Positions 27,379 through 36,281 of a stretch of DNA of 64,000 nucleotides are shown piece after piece. A program made the translations under genes and the position numbers. Location of the stretch: NCBI GenBank assembly GCA_964466195.1, contig CAYXMQ010000016.1, positions 13,235-77,234 on the forward strand. Direction: 5' to 3'. A model generated the notes under the pieces. That model did not search any database. It saw only the letters and a list, made by a program, of their open reading frames with translations, and was not told where the DNA came from. This stretch comes from PFJX01 sp964466195. GTDB lineage: Bacteria > Pseudomonadota > Gammaproteobacteria > Burkholderiales > Thiobacillaceae. How positions within the stretch are numbered: the stretch's first letter is position 1; each line of letters opens with the position of its first letter.

Positions 27379-29580
27379 ATGTCCGTTTCCAGGAAGGTCG
27401 AATCCCGTCGTTTCGCTCGGAATGTTGCCTTGCTCTATGCGTTGCTGGCCGGCATCTGGGTGCTGGCCTCCGACCAGCTGGTCGGGTGGTTGACGCATGA
27501 CCCGAGCCTGGTTGTTCTGCTCGGCACCTTCAAGGGCCTGGTTTTTGTGGCACTCACCGCGCTGGTCTTGTGGTGGCTGTTGCGGCGCGCAGGCGAGCCG
27601 GCGGCCGCAGCCGAAGCGGACCTGGCAGACGCCCCTGCCGCGCGGCTGCCGTGGTGGACCATCCTGGCGCTGGGGGTGGCGGTTCTGGCATTGACCGCCG
27701 CCGGCATCTTCCACGCGCTGCGCCAGCAGGAGGCGCAGGGCCTGGCCCAGTTGCACGCCATCGCCGACCTGAAGTCGCGCCAGCTCGCGGGCTGGCTGCA
27801 AGAGCGCCAGGACGATGCCAGTTTCATCGCCGCCTCGCATCCTCTCGGCGAGGCCGTTCAACGCTGGCGGGGTGAGCGGCAAGCGGCCAGCGGTGAACGG
27901 CTGCGTCGGTTGCTGCGCGAGTTCGTGCAATACACCAGCTTCCATGGCGCCAAGCTGTTCGATGCGCAGAGCAAGCAACTGCTCTGGGATTCGGAAGCCA
28001 CGCCCGTTTCCTCCCAAATGTCGGCTGCCGTTGCGCAGGCCCGCGCGGAAGGCCAGCCGATGCGCATCGGCCCATACAGCGACGCCGGCGGCCGTTCGCA
28101 CCTGGATTATGTCGTCGCCCTGCCGGCCGCCGGCCGCGGCGTGGTGCTGGTCTTGCATATCGATCCGACGCGGGAGTTGTTCCCGATGCTGCAAACCTGG
28201 CCGGAACCGAGTTCGAGCGGCGAAGTCGTCTGGTTTCGCCGCGCCGGCGACGACGTGCAGTTCCTCAACGCGCTGCGCCACCGCGCCGATGCGGCGGCCG
28301 GGCTGCGCTTTCACGTGGCGGGGAGCCGCACCCTGGCCGCGCAATGGCTGCGCGGCGAAGTGCGGCCGGGGCAGGCGGCGAATGGGCAGGATTACCGCGG
28401 CGTGCCGGTGTTCGGCGTAGCGGCGGCCCTGCCCGGCAACGACGGCTTTCTGCTGGCCAAGGTCGATGCGGCGGAGCTGTATGCCGAGGCCTATCACGAG
28501 GCGGCCTGGATCGTGCTGGCCGGCCTGCTGGCGCTGCTGGCGCTCGGCGTCGGCGCGCATCTGGCGCGGCAGCGGCGCGACCTGAGCGTCGCTGAGCAGG
28601 TGCGCCAGTCGCAGGCCGAGCGGCTGCGTGCATTGCGCTTGCTGGCCAGCATCGCCGACAGCTCCGCGGACGCGATTTTCGCCAAGGACTTGGCCGGCCG
28701 CTTCATCCTGTTCAATCGGGCCGCGCAGCGGCTGACCGGCAAAACCCAGGAGGCGGTGTTGGGGCTGGATGAAACCGTGCTGTTTGGCGCCGAGCAGGCG
28801 CAGCGGCAATTGGCGCACAACCGCGCGGTCATCGATGGCGACCAGACCCTGACCTTTCAGGAAGAAATCGACACGCTGGACGGGCAGCGCGTCTTTCTCA
28901 CCACCAAGGGGCCGCTGCACGACCGCGACGGGCGCGTCATCGGCCTTTACGGCATCGCGCGCGACATTACCGAACGGGAGCAGGCGGAAGCCGCGCTGCG
29001 CAGGCAGTTGGAGCTGAACCAGCGTTATCTCGACACCGTGCAGACGATCATGCTCGCGCTCGATGGCGACGGCCGCATTACCATGATCAATCGCAAGGGC
29101 TGCGAACTGCTGGGCTATGCGGAAGACGCGTTGCTGGGACGGAACTGGTTCGAAGCCTGTCTGCCGCAGCCGGAGGGCATGGACACGCTCTACCCGCTGT
29201 ACCAGCGCATTCTGGCCGGCGAGACGGCCGCGCTGGAGTATTTCGAGAACCCGATACGTTGCCGCGATGGTCGCCGACGACTGATCGCCTGGCACAACGC
29301 CTATTTCACCGATGCCCGGGGGCGCATCGTCGGCAGCCTGAGTTCCGGCGAGGACGTCACCGAGCGCCGTGACGACGAAACGGCTCTGCGCGTACGCAAC
29401 GCGGAGCTGGAGCGCTTCAATCGCGCCACGGTGGGACGCGAACTGGACATGATCGAACTGAAAAAGCGCGTCAATGCACTGTCGCTCGAACTCGGCCGCG
29501 AGCCGCCTTATGCGCTGGCCTTTCTCGCCGCCTCCGAGCCCGGCTCCGCTGAACCCGCCGTCTCGGGCGAGACGCCATGA
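27379..29580 (+). CDS. Membrane PAS sensor without output domain
   Basis: The start at 27379 follows the HD-GYP gene by 19 bases. The 733-aa protein has two N-terminal helices (VALLYALLAGIWVLAS, FKGLVFVALTALVLWWLL), a third (WTILALGVAVLALTAAGIF), a periplasmic sensor of ~240 residues, a fourth helix near residue 400, then two PAS domains (ADSSADAIFAKDLAGRFILF; RYLDTVQTIMLALDGDGRI). It has no catalytic output and ends in the same tail (VGRELDMIELKKRVN) as the protein at 23687-25885. It overlaps the next kinase gene by 4 bases. Confidence 0.83.
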   Translation: MSVSRKVESRRFARNVALLYALLAGIWVLASDQLVGWLTHDPSLVVLLGTFKGLVFVALTALVLWWLLRRAGEPAAAAEADLADAPAARLPWWTILALGVAVLALTAAGIFHALRQQEAQGLAQLHAIADLKSRQLAGWLQERQDDASFIAASHPLGEAVQRWRGERQAASGERLRRLLREFVQYTSFHGAKLFDAQSKQLLWDSEATPVSSQMSAAVAQARAEGQPMRIGPYSDAGGRSHLDYVVALPAAGRGVVLVLHIDPTRELFPMLQTWPEPSSSGEVVWFRRAGDDVQFLNALRHRADAAAGLRFHVAGSRTLAAQWLRGEVRPGQAANGQDYRGVPVFGVAAALPGNDGFLLAKVDAAELYAEAYHEAAWIVLAGLLALLALGVGAHLARQRRDLSVAEQVRQSQAERLRALRLLASIADSSADAIFAKDLAGRFILFNRAAQRLTGKTQEAVLGLDETVLFGAEQAQRQLAHNRAVIDGDQTLTFQEEIDTLDGQRVFLTTKGPLHDRDGRVIGLYGIARDITEREQAEAALRRQLELNQRYLDTVQTIMLALDGDGRITMINRKGCELLGYAEDALLGRNWFEACLPQPEGMDTLYPLYQRILAGETAALEYFENPIRCRDGRRRLIAWHNAYFTDARGRIVGSLSSGEDVTERRDDETALRVRNAELERFNRATVGRELDMIELKKRVNALSLELGREPPYALAFLAASEPGSAEPAVSGETP

Positions 29581-32500
29581 TGCCCGACGCGCGCCCCGAT
29601 CCAGTCGAGCCGGCGGACACGGGCATACCGCTGCAGCTCTTCCTGACCCGTCTGATCTGGCTGTGCGTGTTGCCCCTGATTTTGCTGGCGGGCTATCTCG
29701 CTGTCGATCAGGTGCAGGCCCGTCAGGCCGAGCGCGATGTCGCCGCCCGCAACCTGACGCAAAACTTTGCCACCGCGATCGACCAGACGCTGAAACTGCA
29801 TATTGAGGGCCTGAACATCCTCGCCGTGTCGCCGCTGGTGGACGACGCCGCACGCTGGCCCGATCTCTACCAGGAAGCGCAGGATTACCAACAGACTTTC
29901 GGCAGCCATGTCGTTTTCGCCGACCCGAACGGACGCCTGCTGTTCGACACACGTGTACCCTACGGCGCTAAGTTGCCCGACCTGCCCCGGCTTAAGGGAC
30001 AGGCGGCGCAGAATGCAGTGCAAGATGGCAAGCCGGCGGTCGGGAATCTCGTCGACACAGCGGTCGCCGGGGATTCCATGCTGACCATTGCCGTGCCGGT
30101 TCGGCGCCAGGGAATAACCACGCATCGGCTGCTCACCGACCTGACGATTGGCCCGTTTCAGGCGCGCATCGCACAGGTGGCGCTGCCGGCCGACTGGGCG
30201 CTCAGCCTGCTCGACGGAAATGGACAGGTGATCGCCCGCCGCGCGCCGGCGGGAATGGATGCCGCTCGGGATGTCGATGCCGCCGGACGCTTCGTGGTGC
30301 GCTTGCAGCAGTCGCCCTGGTCGGTGCGGCTGGAGATACCCCGCGATGCCTATCAGGCGCCGCTGTATTCGGCCGCCGCCGCGCTGGCGCTGGCGTTGCT
30401 GGTCGCCATCCTGATCGCCGTGCTGGGCGGGCGACTGGCCAGCCGCCGGCTCGGGCGGGCCGTGGCCTCGCTGACGAGCGACGCCTCGTCGGACGCGACG
30501 CGCCTGGACATTCGCGAAATCAATCAGGCGCGGCGCGCGCTTGCCCGTGCGAAGGAACAGCGCGATGCGGCCGACGTGGCCCGCTCGGTCAGTGAACAGC
30601 TGTTGGAATCCACCTTCGAGCAGGCGGCAACCGGCCTTGCACTGGTCTCTCCGGACGGCCGTTGGCTGCGGGTCAACCGGACGCTGTGCGACATACTCGG
30701 TTATGACCGGCAGGCGTTGTTGGCCGGAAGCTTTCAGGACATCACGCATCCGGACGACCTGGAGGCTAACCTGGCTTTCGTGCACCGCATGCTGCAGCGC
30801 GAAATCGACGCCTATTCGATGGAGACGCGCTGTATCCGCAAGGACGGCGGCGTGGTCTGGAGCAATCTGAGCGTTTCGCTGTGTTGGCGAGCGGACGGCG
30901 CACCGGACTACTTTATTGTGGTCATCGAGGACATCCAGCGTCGCAAGGCGGCCGAGCAGGCGTTGGAGGCGTCGCAGGCGGTCGCGCTGAGCGAGCAGTA
31001 CCAAGCGCGGCTGGCGGCGCTCAACATGATGGAGGATGCCGTTACGGCGCGGCGCCAGGTCGAGGCGTCCACCGCCGCCTTGCGCGAAAGCGAAGCGCGC
31101 TTCCGGGTGGCGATGGACAACATGCGCGACGCGATCATCCTGATCGAAGGGGAAAAGGGCGTCGTCACGCTATGGAACAGCGCCGCCGAAACCATGTTCG
31201 GCTATACCCGGGACGAGGCGATCGGCCAGCCGCTGCACCGGCTCGTCACCCCGGGCCGACTGCAGGATAGGGCGGCGGCCGGCCTGACGCATTTCGCCCG
31301 CACCGGCGCGGGCGCAGCGGTGGGGCGCACGCTCGAACTGCCGGCAGTACGCCGCAATGGCGAGGAGTTCCAGGTGGAACTGGCCATTTCCGCGCTGCGA
31401 CTTGACGGCTGTTGGCATGCGGTCGGCGTCGTGCGCGATATCAGCGAGCGCAAACTCGCCGAGGCGCAACTGCGCAAGCTGTCACAAGCCGTCGAGCAAA
31501 GCCCGGAGAGCATCGTCATCACCAACTTGGCGGCCGAGATCGAATATGTCAACGAGGCTTTCGTGCAGGCCACCGGCTACAGCCGCGAGGAAATCATCGG
31601 CCGCAATCCGCGCCTGCTGCAATCCGGCCGGACGCCGCCGGCAATCTATGGTGCGCTGTGGGACGCGCTCGCCAACGGCCGGGCGTGGAAAGGCGAACTG
31701 ATCAATCGCCGCAAGGACGGCAGCGAGTACACCGAATTCGCCATCATCACCCCGTTGCGCCAGGCCGACGGCAGCATCAGCCACTATGTCGCGGTGAAGG
31801 AAGACGTTTCCGAGAAGAAGCGCATCGGCCTCGAACTCGACCAGCATCGCCACCATCTGGAAGAGCTGGTGGCCTTGCGCACCAGCGAGCTGGTGCTGGC
31901 GAAGACGCAGGCCGAGGCCGCCAGCCTGGCCAAGAGCGCGTTCCTGGCCAACATGAGCCACGAGATTCGCACGCCGATGAACGCCATCATCGGGCTCACG
32001 CACTTGTTGCAGCGGGACGGCGTCACGCCACGCCAGGCCGAGCGTCTGGACAAGATCGGCAGCGCCGCGAATCACCTGCTGTCGATCATCAATGACATTC
32101 TCGACCTGTCCAAGGTCGAAGCCGGCAAGCTGGAGCTGGAATCGGGTGACTTCAACCTGTCTGCCGTGCTCGACCATGTCGTCTCGCTGCTGGCCGATGC
32201 CGCCAAGGCGAAAGGCTTGAGCCTCTCGGTCGACACGGATGCGGTGCCGTTGTGGCTGCGCGGCGACGCCTTGCGCTTGCGCCAGGCGTTGCTCAACCTG
32301 GCCGGCAACGCGGTCAAGTTCACCGAACGCGGCGGCGTCACGCTGCGTGCACGCGTGCTGGAAGTGAGCGATGCCGGCTTGTTGCTGCGCTTCGAAGTCG
32401 AAGACAGCGGCATCGGCATTGCCGCGGATAAACTGAGCCGTTTGTTCCAGGCCTTTGAACAGGCCGATGCCTCCACCACCCGCAAATACGGCGGCACCGG

Positions 32501-33713
32501 TCTGGGGTTGGCGATCACCCGGAATCTGGCTGAATTGATGGGCGGCGAAGTCGGCGCCGAAAGCATGCCGGGCGTCGGCAGCCGATTCTGGTTCACGGTT
32601 CGTCTGGCGCGCGGCCGCGGCGTCATGCCGAGCGCGCCGACGCTGCCGGTTCAAGCCGAGGCGGAACTGCGTCGGCAGTATGCCGGCGCGCGCGTGCTGC
32701 TGGCGGAAGACAATGCGATCAACCGCGAAGTGGTGATGGAACTGCTGCATGCCGTGGGCCTGTCGCTCGATGTCGCGGCGGATGGGCGCGAAGCCGTAGT
32801 CAAGGCGAGCATGGGCGGTTATGACTTGATACTGATGGACGTGCAGATGCCGAACCTGAATGGCCTGGAAGCCACGCGTGCCATCCGTCGGTTGCCGTCC
32901 TGGCGCGACAAGCCGATTCTGGCGATGACCGCCAACGCCTTCGACGCTGACCGCCGTGCCTGCCTGGCGGCAGGCATGAACGATTTCGTCGCCAAGCCGG
33001 TCGAGCCAAACGCGCTTTACGCCAGCTTGCTGAAATGGCTGCCCGAGCGAGCGGCTGCGGCCGAGTCCGGACGCGACCCGTCGGCGGCCGACGGGGCCGC
33101 CGACGCCTTGCTGGCGTGCCTCAGCGCGCTGCCCGGCCTCGACACGCAGCGCGGGTTGACGAGCTTGCGCGGCAATGCCGAGAAGTTCGCCCATCTGCTG
33201 CATCAGTTCAGCGCTTCCCACACCGGCGACATGGCCCGGGTGACGGCCTACCTGGCGGTCGGCGACGCCAACGGCGCACGCCAGATCGCACACGGGCTCA
33301 AGGGCGTGGCAGCGACGTTGGGCATGCCGGGCTTGGCCGAGCGGGCGGCGCAACTGGAGACCGCGCTGCGCGCTAGCGGGCAGGCCGACCCGGCGCAGAT
33401 CGACGCCATTGCCGGCGAACTGCGCGCATTGGGCGCCGGCATCGACGCCCTGCCCAAGACGCCGCCGCCGCCCGGCGACAGTGCAGTGGTGGACCCGGTG
33501 CAGTTGGCGCAGGTGTTGGCGGAGTTGAAAACCCGGCTGAATCGAAGCGATGCCAGCGCCACGTCCTGGGTGGAAGCGCACGCCGCCTTGTTGCGCGCCG
33601 CACTCGGTACGCGCTTCGAGACGCTGATCGGGCGGCTGGAGCAATTCGACTTCGATGCGGCGTTGGCAAGCCTGCAACTGCCGGCGCAGTCCCCGCCCGG
33701 GCGGCAGCCATAG
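29577..33713 (+). CDS. Hybrid sensor histidine kinase with REC and Hpt
   Basis: The 1378-aa phosphorelay protein has a helix near residue 25, a periplasmic Cache-like sensor (~50-250), a second helix (ALALALLVAILIAVLGG), PAS domains near 340, 500 and 630, HisKA with His near 794 (SHEIRTPMNAIIG), HATPase (NAVKFTERGG, GGTGLGLAITRNL), a receiver with Asp near 1088 (ILMDVQMPNLNG) and a C-terminal Hpt with HGLKG near 1238. All relay residues are present. The HD-GYP regulator two genes upstream is a plausible final acceptor. Confidence 0.92.
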   Translation: MMPDARPDPVEPADTGIPLQLFLTRLIWLCVLPLILLAGYLAVDQVQARQAERDVAARNLTQNFATAIDQTLKLHIEGLNILAVSPLVDDAARWPDLYQEAQDYQQTFGSHVVFADPNGRLLFDTRVPYGAKLPDLPRLKGQAAQNAVQDGKPAVGNLVDTAVAGDSMLTIAVPVRRQGITTHRLLTDLTIGPFQARIAQVALPADWALSLLDGNGQVIARRAPAGMDAARDVDAAGRFVVRLQQSPWSVRLEIPRDAYQAPLYSAAAALALALLVAILIAVLGGRLASRRLGRAVASLTSDASSDATRLDIREINQARRALARAKEQRDAADVARSVSEQLLESTFEQAATGLALVSPDGRWLRVNRTLCDILGYDRQALLAGSFQDITHPDDLEANLAFVHRMLQREIDAYSMETRCIRKDGGVVWSNLSVSLCWRADGAPDYFIVVIEDIQRRKAAEQALEASQAVALSEQYQARLAALNMMEDAVTARRQVEASTAALRESEARFRVAMDNMRDAIILIEGEKGVVTLWNSAAETMFGYTRDEAIGQPLHRLVTPGRLQDRAAAGLTHFARTGAGAAVGRTLELPAVRRNGEEFQVELAISALRLDGCWHAVGVVRDISERKLAEAQLRKLSQAVEQSPESIVITNLAAEIEYVNEAFVQATGYSREEIIGRNPRLLQSGRTPPAIYGALWDALANGRAWKGELINRRKDGSEYTEFAIITPLRQADGSISHYVAVKEDVSEKKRIGLELDQHRHHLEELVALRTSELVLAKTQAEAASLAKSAFLANMSHEIRTPMNAIIGLTHLLQRDGVTPRQAERLDKIGSAANHLLSIINDILDLSKVEAGKLELESGDFNLSAVLDHVVSLLADAAKAKGLSLSVDTDAVPLWLRGDALRLRQALLNLAGNAVKFTERGGVTLRARVLEVSDAGLLLRFEVEDSGIGIAADKLSRLFQAFEQADASTTRKYGGTGLGLAITRNLAELMGGEVGAESMPGVGSRFWFTVRLARGRGVMPSAPTLPVQAEAELRRQYAGARVLLAEDNAINREVVMELLHAVGLSLDVAADGREAVVKASMGGYDLILMDVQMPNLNGLEATRAIRRLPSWRDKPILAMTANAFDADRRACLAAGMNDFVAKPVEPNALYASLLKWLPERAAAAESGRDPSAADGAADALLACLSALPGLDTQRGLTSLRGNAEKFAHLLHQFSASHTGDMARVTAYLAVGDANGARQIAHGLKGVAATLGMPGLAERAAQLETALRASGQADPAQIDAIAGELRALGAGIDALPKTPPPPGDSAVVDPVQLAQVLAELKTRLNRSDASATSWVEAHAALLRAALGTRFETLIGRLEQFDFDAALASLQLPAQSPPGRQP

Positions 33714-33778
33714 TGCCGCCGAAGCGGCGCGGCCATTAGGCTCGGCAAAGCGCGAACGGCATGGGCCGCGTCCGTGGC

Positions 33779-33810
33779 CGAGCACGCATCAAGCAGCCGC
33801 TGCGTGCTCG
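33779..33810. terminator. Inverted repeat between convergent genes
   Basis: CGAGCACGCA (33779-33788) pairs with TGCGTGCTCG (33801-33810) around a 12-base loop. It lies between the ends of the hybrid kinase gene and arfB and may end transcription from either side. No T-run is present. Confidence 0.5.
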
Positions 33811-33834
33811 GCTCGATATACTGCAGGAGGCGGT

Positions 33835-34239
33835 CTACTCGCTGACCTTGCCGCGTCCCGCCTTGATCGACGCACGCCGGGTCTTGCCATCCAGCCGCTT
33901 CGCGACCGATGACCTGGACGGCTTGGTCGGCCGGCGCGGCTTGGGCAGCACGGCGACGCCGGCAATCAGTTCTTCCAGGCGACGCAGGGCGGCGGCGCGA
34001 TTTTTTTCCAGACTGCGGAATTCCTGCGCTTTGATGATCACGACACCCTCCTTGCTGATGCGCTGGTCGCCGAGTTTCAGCAGGCGGTCGCGGATCGCTT
34101 CCGGCAGTGAAGAGGCGGCGATGTCGAAGCGCAGATGCACGGCGTTGGACACTTTGTTGACGTTCTGGCCGCCCGTGCCTTGCGCGCGGATCGCGCTGAT
34201 TTCGACCTCCTCGGGCGGAATGCTGAAGCGGGGGCGCAT
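33835..34239 (-). CDS. arfB: Ribosome rescue hydrolase ArfB
   Basis: The 134-aa protein is a codon-independent peptidyl-tRNA hydrolase that frees stalled ribosomes. The GGQ motif lies at about residues 23-25 in AQGTGGQNVNKVSNAVHLRFD. The domain is followed by a basic tail (PRRPTKPSRSSVAKRLDGKTRR) that inserts into the empty mRNA channel in the family. Its size matches ArfB (YaeJ) and excludes a full release factor. It stands alone, converging with the hybrid kinase gene. Confidence 0.92.
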   Translation of the reverse strand: MRPRFSIPPEEVEISAIRAQGTGGQNVNKVSNAVHLRFDIAASSLPEAIRDRLLKLGDQRISKEGVVIIKAQEFRSLEKNRAAALRRLEELIAGVAVLPKPRRPTKPSRSSVAKRLDGKTRRASIKAGRGKVSE

Positions 34240-34298
34240 GGTTTTGGCCGGTAGTGAATTGAAATGAATTGTAGGGTTCGACCCGAAAGGTATTCGTC

Positions 34299-35471
34299 AT
34301 GAATAACGCGCCCGATGCACATCCGACGATCAGTTGGAACGAGGCCGGCGCGCTGCGCTCGGCGCGCTGGCGTTCGGAAAGCGGCCAGTCGCCGCCGCGG
34401 CGAGTCGTGGTGGCCGACGATCAGACCCGCGCCGATGCCGCCTATCGGCTGGCCTGCGCCGGCACCGCGCTGTTGTGGCGCGGTGACTTTCAGAATGCAC
34501 GCCAGTTGTTGCAGGCGCTGACCCGCCGGCTCGACCACAAAACCCGCCAATCGTCCGGAAAGACAGCGGCATGGGGCGCGACGGCCGCCTCGCCGGGCGC
34601 GGCGTTTGCGCGGCATCGCCAGGCGCAGGCGCGGCGGGCGCAGATATTGGGGATGCTCGTGTTGCCTCTTGCTGCCGACTACAGCGTGCCGCTGCGGCGG
34701 GCGCCCGATCTGCGCCCGGCCTGTACGGCCGCCTACGGCCCGGCTGACGCGGCCGGCGCGGAGTCGGTGGTCTCACTGCGCGAACTGCTCGGGCTGATCG
34801 GCGCCTACGAGTGGCGCAAGAAGGGCGTGGCGATAGCGGAACTGGGCGATCGCATCTATCCGCACTACGGCGTGTTCGCGCCGATTCGCAGCGAGTACGT
34901 CGGCCTGGTGGCGGCGGCGCCGTTGCCTGCCGCTACGCTGGCCTTCGATATCGGCACCGGCACCGGCGTGTTGGCGGCGCTGCTGGCCAAGCGCGGCGTT
35001 GCGCGCGTGCTGGCCACTGACCAGGACCCGCGCGCGCTGGCTTGTGCGCGCGAAAACCTGGCGCGGCTTGGCTTGTCCGAACGGGTTGAGGTGATTGCGG
35101 CGGATCTGTTCCCCGCCGGACGCGCGCCATTGGTGCTGTGCAATCCGCCGTGGTTGCCGGCGCAGCCCAGCGCGGCGGTCGAACAGGCGGTGTACGATCC
35201 TGGCAGCCGCATGTTGCTGGGTTTCCTCGACGGCCTGGCCGCGCACCTGATGCCGGGGGGCGAGGGCTGGCTGGTGTTGTCCGATCTGGCCGAACATCTG
35301 GGCCTGCGTTCGCGCGCCGAGTTGCTCGCCGCGATCGACGCGGCCGGCCTGAAAGTCATCGCGCGCAGCGATGTGCGCCCGCAGCATCCGCGTGCATCCG
35401 ACGCCAGCGATCCGCTGCACCAGGCGCGCGCGGCGGAAGTGACGTCGCTGTGGCGGCTCGCGGCCGCTTAA
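34299..35471 (+). CDS. Class I SAM-dependent methyltransferase
   Basis: The 390-aa protein has a C-terminal Rossmann methyltransferase domain with the SAM motif FDIGTGTGVLAALLA (near residue 220) and the catalytic NPPW motif (CNPPWLPAQ) of N6-adenine and glutamine methyltransferases, as in HemK/PrmC and RlmF-like enzymes. The N-terminal ~150 residues (AAYRLACAGTALLWRGDFQNARQLL) look like a substrate-recognition part. The target, protein or nucleic acid, cannot be told. AAAGG precedes the ATG. It is divergent from arfB. Confidence 0.82.
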   Translation: MNNAPDAHPTISWNEAGALRSARWRSESGQSPPRRVVVADDQTRADAAYRLACAGTALLWRGDFQNARQLLQALTRRLDHKTRQSSGKTAAWGATAASPGAAFARHRQAQARRAQILGMLVLPLAADYSVPLRRAPDLRPACTAAYGPADAAGAESVVSLRELLGLIGAYEWRKKGVAIAELGDRIYPHYGVFAPIRSEYVGLVAAAPLPAATLAFDIGTGTGVLAALLAKRGVARVLATDQDPRALACARENLARLGLSERVEVIAADLFPAGRAPLVLCNPPWLPAQPSAAVEQAVYDPGSRMLLGFLDGLAAHLMPGGEGWLVLSDLAEHLGLRSRAELLAAIDAAGLKVIARSDVRPQHPRASDASDPLHQARAAEVTSLWRLAAA

Positions 35472-35499
35472 TCTGCGTTAGCGCGTGCGGCAGGCCGCG

Positions 35500-36195
35500 T
35501 TATTGCGGCTGCAGCGTCGCGTCTTCGAGCAGCACCTTGTAGGCATAGCCGCCGCCGAAATCCTTGTTGATGCGGACGATGCCTTTCACGCTGACCACAT
35601 CCGCAACCTTGGCCAACTGCGCCGTCGTCACCAGGATGTCGTTGCTGCCGTCAGCGGCGGAGCCGGAACCATCGCGCAGATGCAGCCAGTTTTTCCCCAT
35701 GATGCCGGCATTGACTTTGACCACCTTGCCGCGCACCAGCACCGGTTTGTCCTTCAGCGCGGCGCTTTGGCTGACGATTTCCGCCACCGTCTTGGCGTTC
35801 GCGCCGACCGCCTTGGCCACCGGGCTGTCCGCCGGTTCTTTCGGTTTGGCCGCCGCCGGCGGGATCGTCGCCATGTTCATGCTGCTCCAGCCGCCGCCGG
35901 CGTTGCTCAACGTGGCGAACAGTATCTTCGGAAAGGTCTTCTTCAACGATTTGCTCTCGAAGTCGTGCATGACCATGACGTTTTCCAGCGTGACCGTCTG
36001 GCCCAGTTTGACCGGCGCCCGGCTGACCGCCGCCCAGGTTTCACCCTGCTGAGTCTTGAGGCGGAGGTAGGTGTAGCTGCCGACATCCTGGGCCTCGAGC
36101 ACGGCGCCCTTGACGGTGTCGGCAGAGTTGGCGGGGTTGGCGGCAAAAACAAGCGGCGCGGAAACGAACAGGCAGATCGCCAGAAGGGCACGCAT
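35500..36195 (-). CDS. Periplasmic OB-fold-like protein
   Basis: The 231-aa protein has a signal peptide (MRALLAICLFVSAPLVFA) and two related halves. The second (VLVRGKVVKVNAGIMGKNWLHLRDGSG ... DVVSVKGIVRINKDFGGGY) is a typical OB-fold pattern, and the first (VKGAVLEAQDVGSYTYLRLKTQQG) may be a second one. A proline/alanine/lysine linker separates them. AAGGAG lies 10 bases before the ATG. Similar proteins are annotated as DNA-binding or hypothetical; the ligand is unknown. The gene stands between a methyltransferase and a transporter. Confidence 0.8.
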   Translation of the reverse strand: MRALLAICLFVSAPLVFAANPANSADTVKGAVLEAQDVGSYTYLRLKTQQGETWAAVSRAPVKLGQTVTLENVMVMHDFESKSLKKTFPKILFATLSNAGGGWSSMNMATIPPAAAKPKEPADSPVAKAVGANAKTVAEIVSQSAALKDKPVLVRGKVVKVNAGIMGKNWLHLRDGSGSAADGSNDILVTTAQLAKVADVVSVKGIVRINKDFGGGYAYKVLLEDATLQPQ

Positions 36196-36281
36196 GGTCA
36201 GGAATCTCCTTAGGAATTGAGAGGGCAGAATAACAGCAGCGCCCCGGCTTGGTGAACGCTGCTGCAAAAGAACGCCCGGGT

